From assembly GCA_012728415.1 (NCBI GenBank), contig JAAYFD010000028.1, positions 1 to 59,344 of the forward strand: a stretch of DNA of 59,344 nt, given 5' to 3'. Of the stretch, positions 11,617 through 21,781 are shown one piece after another. Source of the DNA: Gammaproteobacteria bacterium (GTDB lineage: Bacteria > Pseudomonadota > Gammaproteobacteria > Pseudomonadales > Pseudomonadaceae). The position numbers and the translations under genes were made by a program. The first letter of the stretch is position 1, and each line of letters starts with the position of its first letter. The notes beneath the pieces were generated by a model. It made no database searches. It was given only the letters and a program-made list of their open reading frames with translations, and was not told the DNA's origin.

Positions 11617-11644
11617 AAAAGGGGATGCTTGCATCCCCTTTTTT
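11617..11644 (+). terminator. Rho-independent terminator after rpsA
   Basis: A 12-bp stem AAAAGGGGATGC / GCATCCCCTTTT with a 2-base loop runs into a T tract, 18 bases after the rpsA stop. Confidence 0.9.
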
Positions 11645-11668
11645 ATGCCTGCAATAAAAGGTAGAGCC

Positions 11669-11914
11669 ATGCTTGAATGTCGTTTATACAGCACCCTGGG
11701 TTGCCACCTGTGTGAAGAAGCAGAGAAGGTACTGCAGCCATTGCTGGCTGTATTGCCGCTGCAGATCGAGTGGGTGGATATTGTTGAGCGTGAAGACTGG
11801 GTGGAGCGTTATGGGGTGCACATCCCGGTGTTTGCCCGGCTGGACACCGGGGCCGAGCTGTTCTGGCCCTTTACCACGCAGCAGGCGTGGGAGTTTTGTG
11901 GCGGGAGGCAATAG
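11669..11914 (+). CDS. Glutaredoxin-like (DUF836) protein
   Basis: 81 aa from the ATG at 11669, which has AAAGGTAG upstream; an earlier in-frame ATG at 11645 sits at the foot of the rpsA terminator and is less likely. The sequence begins with a beta strand followed by YSTLGCHLCEEAE, a thioredoxin-fold CxxC active site, and has the cis-proline region IPVF typical of glutaredoxins. The family is small cytosolic thiol-redox proteins of unproven role. It occupies the place after rpsA where ihfB is normally found. Confidence 0.8.
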   Translation: MLECRLYSTLGCHLCEEAEKVLQPLLAVLPLQIEWVDIVEREDWVERYGVHIPVFARLDTGAELFWPFTTQQAWEFCGGRQ

Positions 11915-12037
11915 CCGGTCATTTTACAGGCGCATGAAGCCATGCCGCGCAATCCGGTTTTGACGGCTGTCGAGTGTGCCACCTGCAGGCATGATGCAGT
12001 GTTCAGTTATTCAGCGTATCCTTGATGCAAGGAGCGG

Positions 12038-12742
12038 TCAGGCTGCAAGGTAGGCCAGTGTCAGTACGCCGTGGGCAAAGGGGGTCCACAGGCAGGGGAA
12101 CTCCATGCCGTAACGGTATTCGTCGGACAGGTCACGTAACAGTTGCAGGCTTAACCTGCCTGTTTCGTCATACTCTGTAACCTGCGCATCCTGAAAACCA
12201 AAGTACACGCCGGTCAGTGGATTGAGGGCTTTGTACAGGCTTTCCTTTGCGGAAAAAATCAAACCAAGCCGGTTGGCAGCAGTTTGCTGATCGAGCCCTT
12301 CTAGCCACTCTTGTTCGTGTGCAGTAAGTAGCGTACTACGCAAGCGAAGAGCACGCCCGGCTTCTATCCGGCGTTCTATGTCCAGCCCCAGACTCTTCCA
12401 GTCAAGTGTAGAAGCAACGATTGCGACTGCCTGGCCATGGCTGTGGGTAATGGAACCACACCAGCCTTTTGGCCAGAGCGGCTGGCCAGAGACGGCATCC
12501 CGGCCAGGAAGCTGGCTGCTGCTGAGTGCGCGGGCCGCACAGATACGACCGGCCAGAAACTCGCTTTGGCGTTTACGGCTGTTGCCTGTGGGTTGCAGGC
12601 CGTACTGGCGCATATCCTGCTCGCTTGACGAGGCCGGGTCAAAGCGTGCTGATACCAGCTTGCAACCAGCCAGGGGGCTGATGAACGGCCAGTGTTGCTC
12701 AAGAACATGGATGAAGCTGGGGAGTGGCAAGGGAAAGGGCAT
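12038..12742 (-). CDS. 4'-phosphopantetheinyl transferase (EntD/PcpS-like)
   Basis: 234 aa from the ATG at 12742. Transfers phosphopantetheine from CoA to a serine of carrier proteins of fatty acid, polyketide or nonribosomal peptide synthesis. The family motifs are present in order: WCGSITHSHGQAVAIV, GLDIERR (metal-binding acidic residues) and FSAKESLYKAL. The frame is open further upstream to a TTG, but a TATAAT element lies in that extension, which supports the shorter form. It is divergent from cysB. No carrier-protein synthase is nearby, so it may be the cell's general enzyme, as PcpS is in P. aeruginosa. Confidence 0.88.
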   Translation of the reverse strand: MPFPLPLPSFIHVLEQHWPFISPLAGCKLVSARFDPASSSEQDMRQYGLQPTGNSRKRQSEFLAGRICAARALSSSQLPGRDAVSGQPLWPKGWCGSITHSHGQAVAIVASTLDWKSLGLDIERRIEAGRALRLRSTLLTAHEQEWLEGLDQQTAANRLGLIFSAKESLYKALNPLTGVYFGFQDAQVTEYDETGRLSLQLLRDLSDEYRYGMEFPCLWTPFAHGVLTLAYLAA

Positions 12743-12800
12743 TGTTGGACTTGGCTGAAGTTCGTTTTCGTTATAAGATTTGACGTCTAGTGTGAAAATA

Positions 12801-13815
<1,015 letters not shown>

Positions 13816-13850
13816 TAACGGGCCGGGCGGCGGGAAAAGCCAATGGCAAT

Positions 13851-13881
13851 AAAAAACGCAGCCGGCTGGGGCTGCGTTTTT
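13851..13881. terminator. Bidirectional terminator between cysB and the SCP2 gene
   Basis: AAAAACGCAGCC and GGCTGCGTTTTT form a stem with T tracts on both strands, placed between two converging genes. Confidence 0.88.
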
Positions 13882-13895
13882 GTCCGGACAAAATA

Positions 13896-14210
13896 TTAGC
13901 CCGGGAACAGTTCGTTCAGTTTCATGGCTAGCATCATGTCCCCCTCGGCGCGAACCTTGCCCATCATAAAGGCCTGCATGCCATCGGTTTCACCACTGGC
14001 CAGACCCTCGAAGGTTTCAGCATCCATGATCAGGGTTACGTTTGCGTCCGCGTTCTCGCCTTCCTGTACATCACAGGTACCATCCTTGACGATCAGATGA
14101 TAATTGCCGGCTTCTTCGATGTTGAACTGGAAAACCAGGTCCACGCCAGCCGCCGCATCGGCGTTGAAGCGGTCGGTGTAAGTTTTGATGTGTTCAGCAA
14201 CTGAGCTCAT
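13896..14210 (-). CDS. SCP2 sterol-binding domain protein
   Basis: 104 aa from the ATG at 14210, preceded by AAAGGAAA at a good distance; the longer open frame upstream is unlikely. The whole protein is a single SCP2 fold, with the family's conserved run of beta strands and the C-terminal region GKVRAEGDMMLAMKLNELF. Bacterial members bind hydrophobic ligands and some link to lipid or ubiquinone metabolism (UbiJ is a distant relative); the exact role is not known. It converges with cysB and diverges from sohB. Confidence 0.85.
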   Translation of the reverse strand: MSSVAEHIKTYTDRFNADAAAGVDLVFQFNIEEAGNYHLIVKDGTCDVQEGENADANVTLIMDAETFEGLASGETDGMQAFMMGKVRAEGDMMLAMKLNELFPG

Positions 14211-14394
14211 TTTATTTTCCTTTCTCGAAGTTGCGCCTGGGCGCCAAGGGTAGGGGGCCGTGTATTCCGGCGTTTGACGCACCAAGATTAGGTGCTGGCG
14301 AGATAACTGTCAAACGATTTTCATACGTTTGTTTGAAATAGCTGTTTCTACTACATCAGTAGCAGGCAAACTGCCGTTTCCCTTCTGATATGGG

Positions 14395-14400
14395 TACAAT
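14395..14400 (+). promoter_or_regulatory. Possible -10 element for sohB (TACAAT)
   Basis: TACAAT sits 37 bases before the sohB GTG, with a weak CTGCCG -35 hexamer 18 bases upstream. Confidence 0.3.
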
Positions 14401-14436
14401 TGGATCCTCGCAATTCGTTTTAAAGCTGGGGGTCAA

Positions 14437-15456
14437 GTGGATTTTCTATTGGATTATGCAGGCTTTCTGCTGCGTGCCATCACAGTACTGGCTGTGCTGC
14501 TGGTTGTACTGATTACCCTTGCGGCGCTCAAGGGCCGGCAGCAAAGCAAGGAAGGCGAGCTTGAGGTGCGCTCAATTAACCAGCGCCTGGAGGGTATTCT
14601 GGAGGGCATGCAAGCTGCCGTGCTTGACAAGGCCGCGCTTAAAAAGCAGGCCAGGCAGCGGAAACAGCAAGAAAAGCAGGACAAGAAGAACCCGGTCAGT
14701 AAACCAAGAGTTTTTGTCCTGGATTTTAATGGCGACATTCGTGCTTCTGCTACCGAGAGCCTGCGCCATGAGGTAACTGCAGTCCTTAGCCTTGCGAGCA
14801 AGGATGACGAGGTTGTCGTCCGTTTGGAAAGTGGCGGTGGCATGGTGCACAGCTATGGCCTGGCCGCTTCCCAGCTGGCCCGCATTCGTGATGCGCAAAT
14901 TCCGCTGACCATCTGTGTTGACAAGGTAGCTGCCAGTGGCGGCTACATGATGGCTTGCATTGGCAACAAGATTCTCAGTGCGCCTTTTGCTGTGCTGGGC
15001 TCCATTGGGGTGGTGGCTCAAATGCCCAATATTCACCGGTTGTTAAAAAAGAATGATATTGATGTTGAGGTGCTGACAGCAGGCGAGTACAAACGCACGC
15101 TAACGTTTTTGGGCGAAAATACCGAGCAAGGCAAGAACAAGTTTCTGGAAGACCTGCAAACCACTCACGAGCTGTTCAAGGGCTTTGTTGCCCGTTACCG
15201 TTCACAACTGGACATGTCCAGCGTGGCTACTGGTGAAGTTTGGCTTGGCACCGATGCTTTGGCCAAACAGCTAGTAGACGAAATTTGCACAAGCGATCAG
15301 TATCTGGTGCAACGGGCGCAAGAAGCCAAAGTGTTTCATGTTAGCTATACCTTCAAGAAAAACCTGCAGGAGCGCATCGGTCTGGCCGCGGCCAGCGCAG
15401 CAGAAAGTACGGCAGCGCGCTTATGGCAACGTCTGCAACAAGGCTTCTGGCATTAA
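14437..15456 (+). CDS. sohB: Inner-membrane serine protease SohB
   Basis: 339 aa, starting at a GTG with GGGGG 5-10 bases upstream. A signal peptide peptidase family (S49) protease. An N-terminal membrane segment (about residues 5-30) is followed by a charged lysine-rich stretch and the S49 domain. The conserved features are RLESGGGMVHSYGL and DKVAASGGYMMA, where the serine in ASGGY is the nucleophile, with the catalytic lysine further downstream in the GEYKRTLTFLG region. It is followed 24 bases later by the acuI-type gene. Confidence 0.93.
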   Translation: MDFLLDYAGFLLRAITVLAVLLVVLITLAALKGRQQSKEGELEVRSINQRLEGILEGMQAAVLDKAALKKQARQRKQQEKQDKKNPVSKPRVFVLDFNGDIRASATESLRHEVTAVLSLASKDDEVVVRLESGGGMVHSYGLAASQLARIRDAQIPLTICVDKVAASGGYMMACIGNKILSAPFAVLGSIGVVAQMPNIHRLLKKNDIDVEVLTAGEYKRTLTFLGENTEQGKNKFLEDLQTTHELFKGFVARYRSQLDMSSVATGEVWLGTDALAKQLVDEICTSDQYLVQRAQEAKVFHVSYTFKKNLQERIGLAAASAAESTAARLWQRLQQGFWH

Positions 15457-15480
15457 GCATATTTAAAGAGGTAAATCTGC

Positions 15481-16470
15481 ATGGCAACCTATCGTGCACT
15501 ATGGGTAACAGAAGAGCCCCAGTTTAAACAGCAAGTGATCCGGCGAGACCTGGCTGAGCTACCCGATAACGAAGTACTGGTTAGGGTGCATTACTCTTCA
15601 CTGAACTACAAAGATGCGTTGTCAGCCAGTGGCAACCGCGGGGTGACCAAAACCTTCCCGCACACCCCTGGTATTGATGCCGCTGGTGTGGTTGAGTCAT
15701 CTGCTGCTGAAGGGTTTTCCGCTGGAGACGAAGTCATAGTAACCGGCTATGATCTTGGCATGAACACCTATGGCGGCCTGGCCGACTATATACGCGTGCC
15801 GGCTGGCTGGCTGATCAAGCGCCCGGCCGGGCTTGGTTTGCGCGAGGCGATGATTCTGGGAACAGCTGGCTTCACTGCCGGGCTGTGTGTCCACAAGCTT
15901 GTAAGCGCGGGCCTGGAGCCGGGTGACGGCGACGTGCTGGTGACGGGGGCTACCGGCGGTGTGGGCTCCGTTGCCGTCAAGCTGCTGTCACAGCTGGGCT
16001 ACAGGGTAACGGCTGCCACCGGCAAGCAGGAGCAGGCAGCCTTTTTGCAGGAGCTGGGTGCCGCCGAAGTGATTGACCGCGCTGAGCTGAACGAAGGCAC
16101 TGACCGGCCAATGCTGAAAACCCGCTGGGCGGGTGCTGTAGATACAGTCGGCGGCGATATCTTGTTCAACGTAGTCAAGTCAGTCAACTACGGCGGCAGT
16201 GTTGCTTGCTGCGGCCTGACTGCCGGCGCACAGTTTGCTGGCAATGTCTTTCCGTTCATTCTGCGGGGGGTCAACCTGCTGGGTGTTGACTCGGTTGAGT
16301 TACCTTTGGTGGCCAAAGCATCCATGTGGGACATGTTGTCACTGCAGTGGAAAATGGACCTTGAGCCCCTGGTTGAAGAAATCAGCCTGGCAGAAACACC
16401 ACAAGCCATTGCCAGAATTCTGGCAGGCCACCAGAAGGGCAGGGTGCTGGTAAATATTATTGATGGATAA
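15481..16470 (+). CDS. acuI: YhdH/AcuI family NADPH quinone oxidoreductase (acrylyl-CoA reductase type)
   Basis: 329 aa. A zinc-free medium-chain dehydrogenase. YHYSSLNYKD-like and TPGIDAAGVV segments and the Rossmann motif VTGATGGVGSVAVKLL are typical of the YhdH/AcuI group, whose tested members reduce acryloyl-CoA with NADPH and detoxify it. AAAGAGG lies before the ATG. It shares a terminator with the converging fabB gene. The substrate in this organism is inferred from the family only. Confidence 0.85.
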   Translation: MATYRALWVTEEPQFKQQVIRRDLAELPDNEVLVRVHYSSLNYKDALSASGNRGVTKTFPHTPGIDAAGVVESSAAEGFSAGDEVIVTGYDLGMNTYGGLADYIRVPAGWLIKRPAGLGLREAMILGTAGFTAGLCVHKLVSAGLEPGDGDVLVTGATGGVGSVAVKLLSQLGYRVTAATGKQEQAAFLQELGAAEVIDRAELNEGTDRPMLKTRWAGAVDTVGGDILFNVVKSVNYGGSVACCGLTAGAQFAGNVFPFILRGVNLLGVDSVELPLVAKASMWDMLSLQWKMDLEPLVEEISLAETPQAIARILAGHQKGRVLVNIIDG

Positions 16471-16577
16471 GCGGATCTGCATCTGTTCCGGGCAAGCAAA
16501 CACGAGCACCATCCTGATGCCATGCAGCCTGTTGTGAGCATGGTTTCATAACCAAAATTATAGCTGCCGGCCCACAA

Positions 16578-16606
16578 AAAACCCGTTGCTGCTGGCAACG
16601 GGTTTT
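16578..16606. terminator. Bidirectional terminator between acuI-type gene and fabB
   Basis: AAAACCCGTTGC / GCAACGGGTTTT with a 5-base loop forms a 12-bp stem with T tracts in both directions. Confidence 0.9.
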
Positions 16607-16626
16607 GTTTACAAGAGGCCCGGGGG

Positions 16627-17844
16627 TTAGCCTTCGTAGCGCTTCAGCACCAGTGTGGCGTTGGTGCCGCCAAAACCAAAACTGTTACTCATGACGGTGT
16701 TGATTTGGGCACCTTCTTCGGTTTTGCAGACTATCGGCAGGCCTGTGGCTGCTTCATCCAGTTCGTCCACGTTTACCGAGCCTGCGATGAAGCTGTTCTC
16801 CATCATCAACAGGGAGTAAATCACTTCCTGTACACCGGCCGCACCCAATGAGTGGCCGGTCAGACTCTTGGTTGAGCTGATTTTTGGTGCCTTTTCGCCA
16901 AATACGGCGCGAATGGCTTTCAGTTCGGCCACATCACCTACGGGGGTGGAGGTACCATGGGTGTTGATGTAGTCGATCGGGCCATCAACACCGGCCATGG
17001 CCTGCTGCATGCAGCGTTCGGCACCTTCACCGCTGGGAGCAACCATGTCGTAGCCGTCAGATGTGGCGCCGTAGCCAACAATTTCGGCATAGATTTTTGC
17101 CCCACGCCTGAGTGCGTGCTCCAGCTCTTCAACCACCACCATGCCGCCGCCGCCGGCAATCACGAAGCCATCACGGTTTGCGTCATAGGCACGGGAGGCT
17201 TTGTCTGGCGCATCATTATACTGGGTGGACAGGGCGCCCATGGCATCGAACAGGCAGCTCTGGCTCCAGTGTTCTTCTTCACCGCCGCCAGCAAAGACCA
17301 CATCCTGTTTGCCCAGTTGAATTTGCTCAACAGCCTGGCCGATGCAGTGGGCACTGGTGGCACAGGCCGAAGAGACGGAGTAGTTCACCCCCTTGATCTT
17401 GAACGGGGTAGCCAGACAGGCGGAAACCGTACTGCCCATGGTGCGGGTGACGCGGTAGGGGCCGACGCGCTTGACGCCTTTCTCACGCAAGGTATCAATG
17501 GCTTCCATCTGGTTTTGGGTGGAGGCCCCGCCGGATCCGGCAATCAGCCCGGTGCGCGGGCTGGAAACTTGCTCTTCGGTCAGGCCGCTGTCTGCAATGG
17601 CTTGCTGCATGGACAGGTAGGCAAAAGCAGCAGCATCCCCCATGAAGCGCAGGACCTTGCGGTCAATCAGCTCTTCCAGGTTAATGTCTACCGAGCCGGA
17701 AATCTGGCTGCGCAAGCCTGCCTCGGCGTAGGACGGATTGAAACGGATACCGGAGCGTCCGGTACGCAGGCTTTCAGTGACTGTGGCCTTGTCCGTGCCA
17801 ATGCAGGAAACAATGCCAATACCGGTAATAACTGCACGACGCAT
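16627..17844 (-). CDS. fabB: Beta-ketoacyl-ACP synthase I
   Basis: 405 aa. Condenses malonyl-ACP with acyl-ACP and, with FabA, is needed for unsaturated fatty acid synthesis. The nucleophile is C161 in [12 protein letters not shown]; the two active-site histidines are in [11 protein letters not shown] and [10 protein letters not shown]. It lies 12 bases after fabA on the same strand, the classic fabAB operon of Pseudomonas. AGGGATAG precedes the ATG. Confidence 0.97.
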   Translation of the reverse strand: MRRAVITGIGIVSCIGTDKATVTESLRTGRSGIRFNPSYAEAGLRSQISGSVDINLEELIDRKVLRFMGDAAAFAYLSMQQAIADSGLTEEQVSSPRTGLIAGSGGASTQNQMEAIDTLREKGVKRVGPYRVTRTMGSTVSACLATPFKIKGVNYSVSSACATSAHCIGQAVEQIQLGKQDVVFAGGGEEEHWSQSCLFDAMGALSTQYNDAPDKASRAYDANRDGFVIAGGGGMVVVEELEHALRRGAKIYAEIVGYGATSDGYDMVAPSGEGAERCMQQAMAGVDGPIDYINTHGTSTPVGDVAELKAIRAVFGEKAPKISSTKSLTGHSLGAAGVQEVIYSLLMMENSFIAGSVNVDELDEAATGLPIVCKTEEGAQINTVMSNSFGFGGTNATLVLKRYEG

Positions 17845-17856
17845 ACACTCTATCCC

Positions 17857-18372
17857 TTAAAAAGAATCAGTGGAAGTAAACAGGCCTACACGCAGGCCTT
17901 CGGCGCTATAAATTTCACGACCATCAACGCTGACTGTACCATCGGCAATCGCCAGGATCAGTGAACGGTTGATCGTGCGTTTGATATGAATGTTATAGGT
18001 AACTTTTTTGGCACTAGGCAGAACCTGGCCAAAAAATTTGACTTCGCCCGAACCCAGGGCGCGACCGCGGCCAGGGTTGCCCTGCCAGCCAAGGTAAAAG
18101 CCGACCAGCTGCCACATCGCATCCAGGCCCAGGCAACCGGGCATCACCGGGTCTCCCTGAAAGTGACAACCAAAAAACCACAGGTCAGGATTGATATCGA
18201 GCTCGGCGACGATCTCCCCCTTGCCGTATTTGCCGCCCTTGTCGCAAATGTGAACGATCCGGTCAATCATGAGCATATTGGGCGCAGGCAGCTGCGCATT
18301 ACCCGGCCCGAAGAGTTCGCCACGACTGCATTGAAGTAGCTCTTCGTAGGTAAATGAATTTTGTTTGCTCAT
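17857..18372 (-). CDS. fabA: 3-hydroxydecanoyl-ACP dehydratase/isomerase
   Basis: 171 aa, the standard size. Dehydrates 3-hydroxydecanoyl-ACP and isomerises trans-2 to cis-3 decenoyl-ACP, the branch point to unsaturated fatty acids. Active-site H70 ([15 protein letters not shown]) and D84 (LGLDAMW) are in place. AGGAGCAAGC precedes the ATG. It heads the fabAB operon. In pseudomonads this operon responds to unsaturated acyl-CoA through DesT or FabR-type regulators; I could not identify an operator with confidence. Confidence 0.97.
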   Translation of the reverse strand: MSKQNSFTYEELLQCSRGELFGPGNAQLPAPNMLMIDRIVHICDKGGKYGKGEIVAELDINPDLWFFGCHFQGDPVMPGCLGLDAMWQLVGFYLGWQGNPGRGRALGSGEVKFFGQVLPSAKKVTYNIHIKRTINRSLILAIADGTVSVDGREIYSAEGLRVGLFTSTDSF

Positions 18373-18696
18373 GCTTGCTCCTCATTGTGCGCACTTGTTT
18401 AGCTGTTGATGCTTACAGGCTGTGACCCGATTATCCAGCCATATTAGCGACAAATCGATGGTTAAATCCATAGAACTTTAAGATGTCTGTGCCGGCATTT
18501 GCTTTCTGTGCCCAGAGACCCCTCGATACTAATGGTGATAGACAGTCCTGACCGGTTCCGGGTCACATTTGTCTGCTGGGCCGGGCTAGTGTTTACGTCT
18601 GGGAGCATTCTTTTCAGGTAGCAAATACCTGCCTGAACCGATAGGCTAGCATCTTTATCCTTACCCAGTGCCCGGTATACCAATCCAGGAGCCCCG
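18373..18696. other. Intergenic region between divergent fabA and the permease gene
   Basis: No gene is seen. The region should hold the fabAB promoter (minus strand) and the promoter of the permease gene. A nested inverted repeat lies at about 18614-18638, where TTCAGG / CCTGAA encloses CAGGTA / TACCTG around GCAAA. It is placed about 60 bases before the permease start and may be an operator or a hairpin in the leader. Confidence 0.4.
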
Positions 18697-19605
18697 ATGT
18701 TTCAGGTCTTGCTTGCCCTGTGGCCGATTTTTGGCCTGATCCTGTTTGGTTATGTCCTGCGCAGGGGCCGCTTTCTTGAGCAGGGCTTTTGGGATGGTGC
18801 CGAACGGCTGAATTACTTTTTGCTGTTTCCGGCCCTGCTGGTGGGGAGCATGGCGGAGGCTCCGTTTTTCAGTCCCGAACTGCCCAAAATAGCTTTATTA
18901 GCCCTGCTTGGCGTTTTTCTTGTTTGGTGCCTATTGCTGCTGTTGCGCCGCCGGTATGGCTGGCCTGCAGCCCGTTTTGGCGTGCTGGCCCAGAGTGCAC
19001 TGCGTTTTAACACCTACCTGGGGTTGGCGACAGTCAGCGCACTCTATGGAGCACATGGGTTGGCAATCGCCGCCATCATCATGGCAATCAAAATTCCAAT
19101 ACTGAATCTGCTATCGGTATGGGCGCTGGCTTCCGGACAACAGCTGTCTGTCTGGCAAATGGCACGTCCGGTCCTGAAAAACCCGCTGATCCAGGCCTGC
19201 CTGCTCGGTATTGCGCTTAATTTGTCTGGCATTGGATTACCGCTGGGCAGTGACAATTTGATAAAAATGCTTGGAGCCGGCAGCTTGCCGCTGGGTTTGT
19301 TGTGTGTGGGGGCCGCGCTACAGCCCGCCCGGCTGCTGGACGAGCGTGCCGTGATGTTGCTGAGCAGCATGGTTCGGCTTATCGCCATTCCTTTGGTCAT
19401 TACACTGCTGGCAAGGCTGCTGGGGATGCCTGCACAAGCGTCAGCGCTGGTGATCATTTTTTTCGCCTTGCCCACAGCTCCTACTGCCTACATCCTGACC
19501 CGCCAAATGAAAGGCGACAGCGAATTGATGGCCGGTATCATCACCATGCAGACACTGCTGGCAGCGCTGACCTTGCCACTGGTGCTGAGTCTGCTGCCGG
19601 GTTAA
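18697..19605 (+). CDS. Auxin efflux carrier (AEC) family permease
   Basis: 302 aa and strongly hydrophobic, with about ten predicted membrane segments. The N-terminus (LALWPIFGLILFGYVLRR) and the central SALRFNTYLGLATVSALYG resemble bacterial AEC family proteins, some of which move malate, malonate or other small carboxylates. The substrate is unknown. AGGAG lies 6 bases upstream of the ATG. It stands alone, divergent from fabA and converging with the TRAP operon. Confidence 0.8.
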   Translation: MFQVLLALWPIFGLILFGYVLRRGRFLEQGFWDGAERLNYFLLFPALLVGSMAEAPFFSPELPKIALLALLGVFLVWCLLLLLRRRYGWPAARFGVLAQSALRFNTYLGLATVSALYGAHGLAIAAIIMAIKIPILNLLSVWALASGQQLSVWQMARPVLKNPLIQACLLGIALNLSGIGLPLGSDNLIKMLGAGSLPLGLLCVGAALQPARLLDERAVMLLSSMVRLIAIPLVITLLARLLGMPAQASALVIIFFALPTAPTAYILTRQMKGDSELMAGIITMQTLLAALTLPLVLSLLPG

Positions 19606-19756
19606 AGCCCTGCTTGCCAGCATGCCTGCGAGCTGTAACCCCGGGTTTGTCCGGACAAGGCCAGGCTTCGCCGAGCCATGGACCAAGATGCAAACAAGTG
19701 CGCACCAGCTGTTCACTGATTGATCGGTCGTGCAAGGTACGAGGTGTATTTAGAAC

Positions 19757-19775
19757 AAAACCCGGCTACACCGGG
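19757..19775 (-). terminator. Terminator of the TRAP operon
   Basis: On the minus strand CCCGG TGTAG CCGGG is followed by TTTTG, about 20 bases after the last TRAP gene stop. The stem is only 5 bp, so it is moderate. Confidence 0.55.
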
Positions 19776-19792
19776 CCTTTGCCCTGGCGGTC

Positions 19793-21781
19793 TCAGGATG
19801 TGGCTGCCTGCCTGGCACTGTGCCAGTTCCAGGCACCAACCAGGCCGACAACAACCATACCGGCAATGTCGCTGAAGGTTTCAGGGACAATCATCATCAG
19901 TGCTCCTGCAGCCAGGATGATCCGTACCGGCACTGACAGGCTGCTTTTCAGATAACCCTCGACTGCGGCCCCCAGGGCAATGATGCCGACAATCGAGGTA
20001 AAGCTGATGGAAATGATGTCCCATACGGGTGGCAACGGAAATTCGCGGGCATTCATCGGCAGGCCGGTGACGTCGATCATCATCATCGCCGGATTGTAGA
20101 CAAACAGAAAGGGGACGATGAATCCGGCCAGCGCCAGCCGCAATGAAATGAAGCCGGTGCGCATCGGGTCGCCACCGGCAATGCCGGCGCCGGCAAAGGC
20201 GGCCAGCGCCACCGGCGGGGTAATGTTGGCAAACAGGCCAAAATAGAACACGAACATGTGTGCGACCAGCACCGGCACCTCAAAGTTGGCCAGTGCCGGA
20301 GCGGCCATGGTGGCGGTAATGATATAGGCTGGAATGGACGGCAGCCCCATGCCGAGAATCATCGACGCGAGCATGGTGAAGACCAGGGTCAGCATCAGCG
20401 AGCCTGCGCCTATACTCATGATCGACGAGGTCATCACGCTGCCAAAACTGGTCAGGCTGACCACACCGATGATAATGCCGACCACGGCACAGGCCACCAT
20501 CACCGACAGGGACTGGCGCGCTCCGTCGGCCATGGCCTCGAAGATGTCGCGAATCGACATGCGGGTACTCTTGCGCAGGCTGCTGACCAGGATGGTGATG
20601 ATGATGGTGTAAAACGCGGCAAAGCTGACCGGCACCGACTTGAACAGCAGCACCACCAGGGCAATGATGGGAATCAGCAGGTGGCCACGCTCCTTGAGCA
20701 CTTCCATAACCCGTGGCAGGTCTGCCCTGGGAATGCCTTTGAGGTTTTCCCGGCCGGCACAGAAATGCACCTGGGCAATGACACCAAGATAATACAGCAG
20801 GGCAGGCAGTAGGGCGGCCAGGGCAATGCTGCCGTAACTGACTCCTGTGGTCTCGGCCATGATGAAGGCGCTGGCCCCCATGATTGGCGGCAGGATCTGC
20901 CCGCCAACCGAGGCGCTGGCCTCGACTGCGCCGGCAAAGTTTTTGTTATAGCCGATCTTCTTCATCAGCGGGATGGTAAAGGCACCGGTACCCACCACGT
21001 TGGCCACGGCAGTGCCGTTGATGCTGCCCATGAAACCGCTGGAAATAACTGCCACCTTGGCCGGGCCACCCTGTTTGTGGCCGGCCAGGGCCATGGCCAG
21101 GTCGTTGAACAGTTGCCCCATGCCGGATTTGGCAAGGAATGCGCCAAACAGGATGAACAGGAAGATAAAGGTGACCGAAGCGCCAATCGCGGTTGAGAAC
21201 AAGCCTTCAGTTTTCAGGTACATCTGGCCAAAGATGTCGCCCATGTCAAAGGCTCGCGTCAGCAGGCGGTCGGGCATAAAGTCGAAGTGACTGATGAAGG
21301 GATAAATGAGAAATGTCAGTGCCAGAAGCGGCAACATCCAGCCCATGGTGCGACGTGTGGCTTCAACCACCAAGACAACAGTCAGAATCGAAAAAACAAT
21401 GTCCAGTGTGTTGGGAATGCCGCCCCGGGTTGTAACAATGGCCTGGTATTCCACTGCCAGGTAGCCGAAACTGGCTGCACTGGCCAAGACCAGTATCCAG
21501 TCGACAAGGCTGACCCGGGTAAGGCTGGCGCTCTTTCGGGCGGGATATAAAAAGAAGATCAGGCACAAGCCTATCGCGACGTGTGCGCTGCGCTGCAACA
21601 GCTCTGGCATCGGGTTGTAGGTGATGTACAGGTGAAACAGCGAGTAGGCAACTGACAGGCAAAATACCAGCAGGGCCACGGGCTTGTTGCCGATATTGCG
21701 CAAGACCGAGGTGCGGTCGAATTTTTCCAGCAACTGCTGTTCCTGGTCACCGGAGTTTGTGTGCTTGTCTAAAGAGCTCAT
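19793..21781 (-). CDS. TRAP transporter fused membrane subunit (DctQM type)
   Basis: 662 aa with many membrane segments. TRAP-TAXI systems often fuse the small and large membrane subunits into one protein, which fits this length. The large-subunit part has motifs of the DctM family such as GFMGSINGTAVANVVGTGAF, GGQILPPIMGASAF and GMGLPSIPAYI. It would carry substrate into the cell using an ion gradient together with the binding lipoprotein encoded upstream. The start overlaps the DUF1850 gene by 35 bases and no good ribosome site is visible, so translation is probably coupled. The substrate is unknown; TAXI systems described so far move glutamate or other carboxylates. Confidence 0.9.
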   Translation of the reverse strand: MSSLDKHTNSGDQEQQLLEKFDRTSVLRNIGNKPVALLVFCLSVAYSLFHLYITYNPMPELLQRSAHVAIGLCLIFFLYPARKSASLTRVSLVDWILVLASAASFGYLAVEYQAIVTTRGGIPNTLDIVFSILTVVLVVEATRRTMGWMLPLLALTFLIYPFISHFDFMPDRLLTRAFDMGDIFGQMYLKTEGLFSTAIGASVTFIFLFILFGAFLAKSGMGQLFNDLAMALAGHKQGGPAKVAVISSGFMGSINGTAVANVVGTGAFTIPLMKKIGYNKNFAGAVEASASVGGQILPPIMGASAFIMAETTGVSYGSIALAALLPALLYYLGVIAQVHFCAGRENLKGIPRADLPRVMEVLKERGHLLIPIIALVVLLFKSVPVSFAAFYTIIITILVSSLRKSTRMSIRDIFEAMADGARQSLSVMVACAVVGIIIGVVSLTSFGSVMTSSIMSIGAGSLMLTLVFTMLASMILGMGLPSIPAYIITATMAAPALANFEVPVLVAHMFVFYFGLFANITPPVALAAFAGAGIAGGDPMRTGFISLRLALAGFIVPFLFVYNPAMMMIDVTGLPMNAREFPLPPVWDIISISFTSIVGIIALGAAVEGYLKSSLSVPVRIILAAGALMMIVPETFSDIAGMVVVGLVGAWNWHSARQAATS

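Noticed and set aside
16957..17964. 335-codon plus frame opposite fabB
   Set aside because: The minus strand encodes a complete FabB with active-site residues; the plus frame has no family features.
20258..20812. 184-codon plus frame, very rich in His, Asp, Gln and Gly, opposite the TRAP membrane subunit
   Set aside because: The composition is what the reverse of a hydrophobic membrane protein gives; no start signal.
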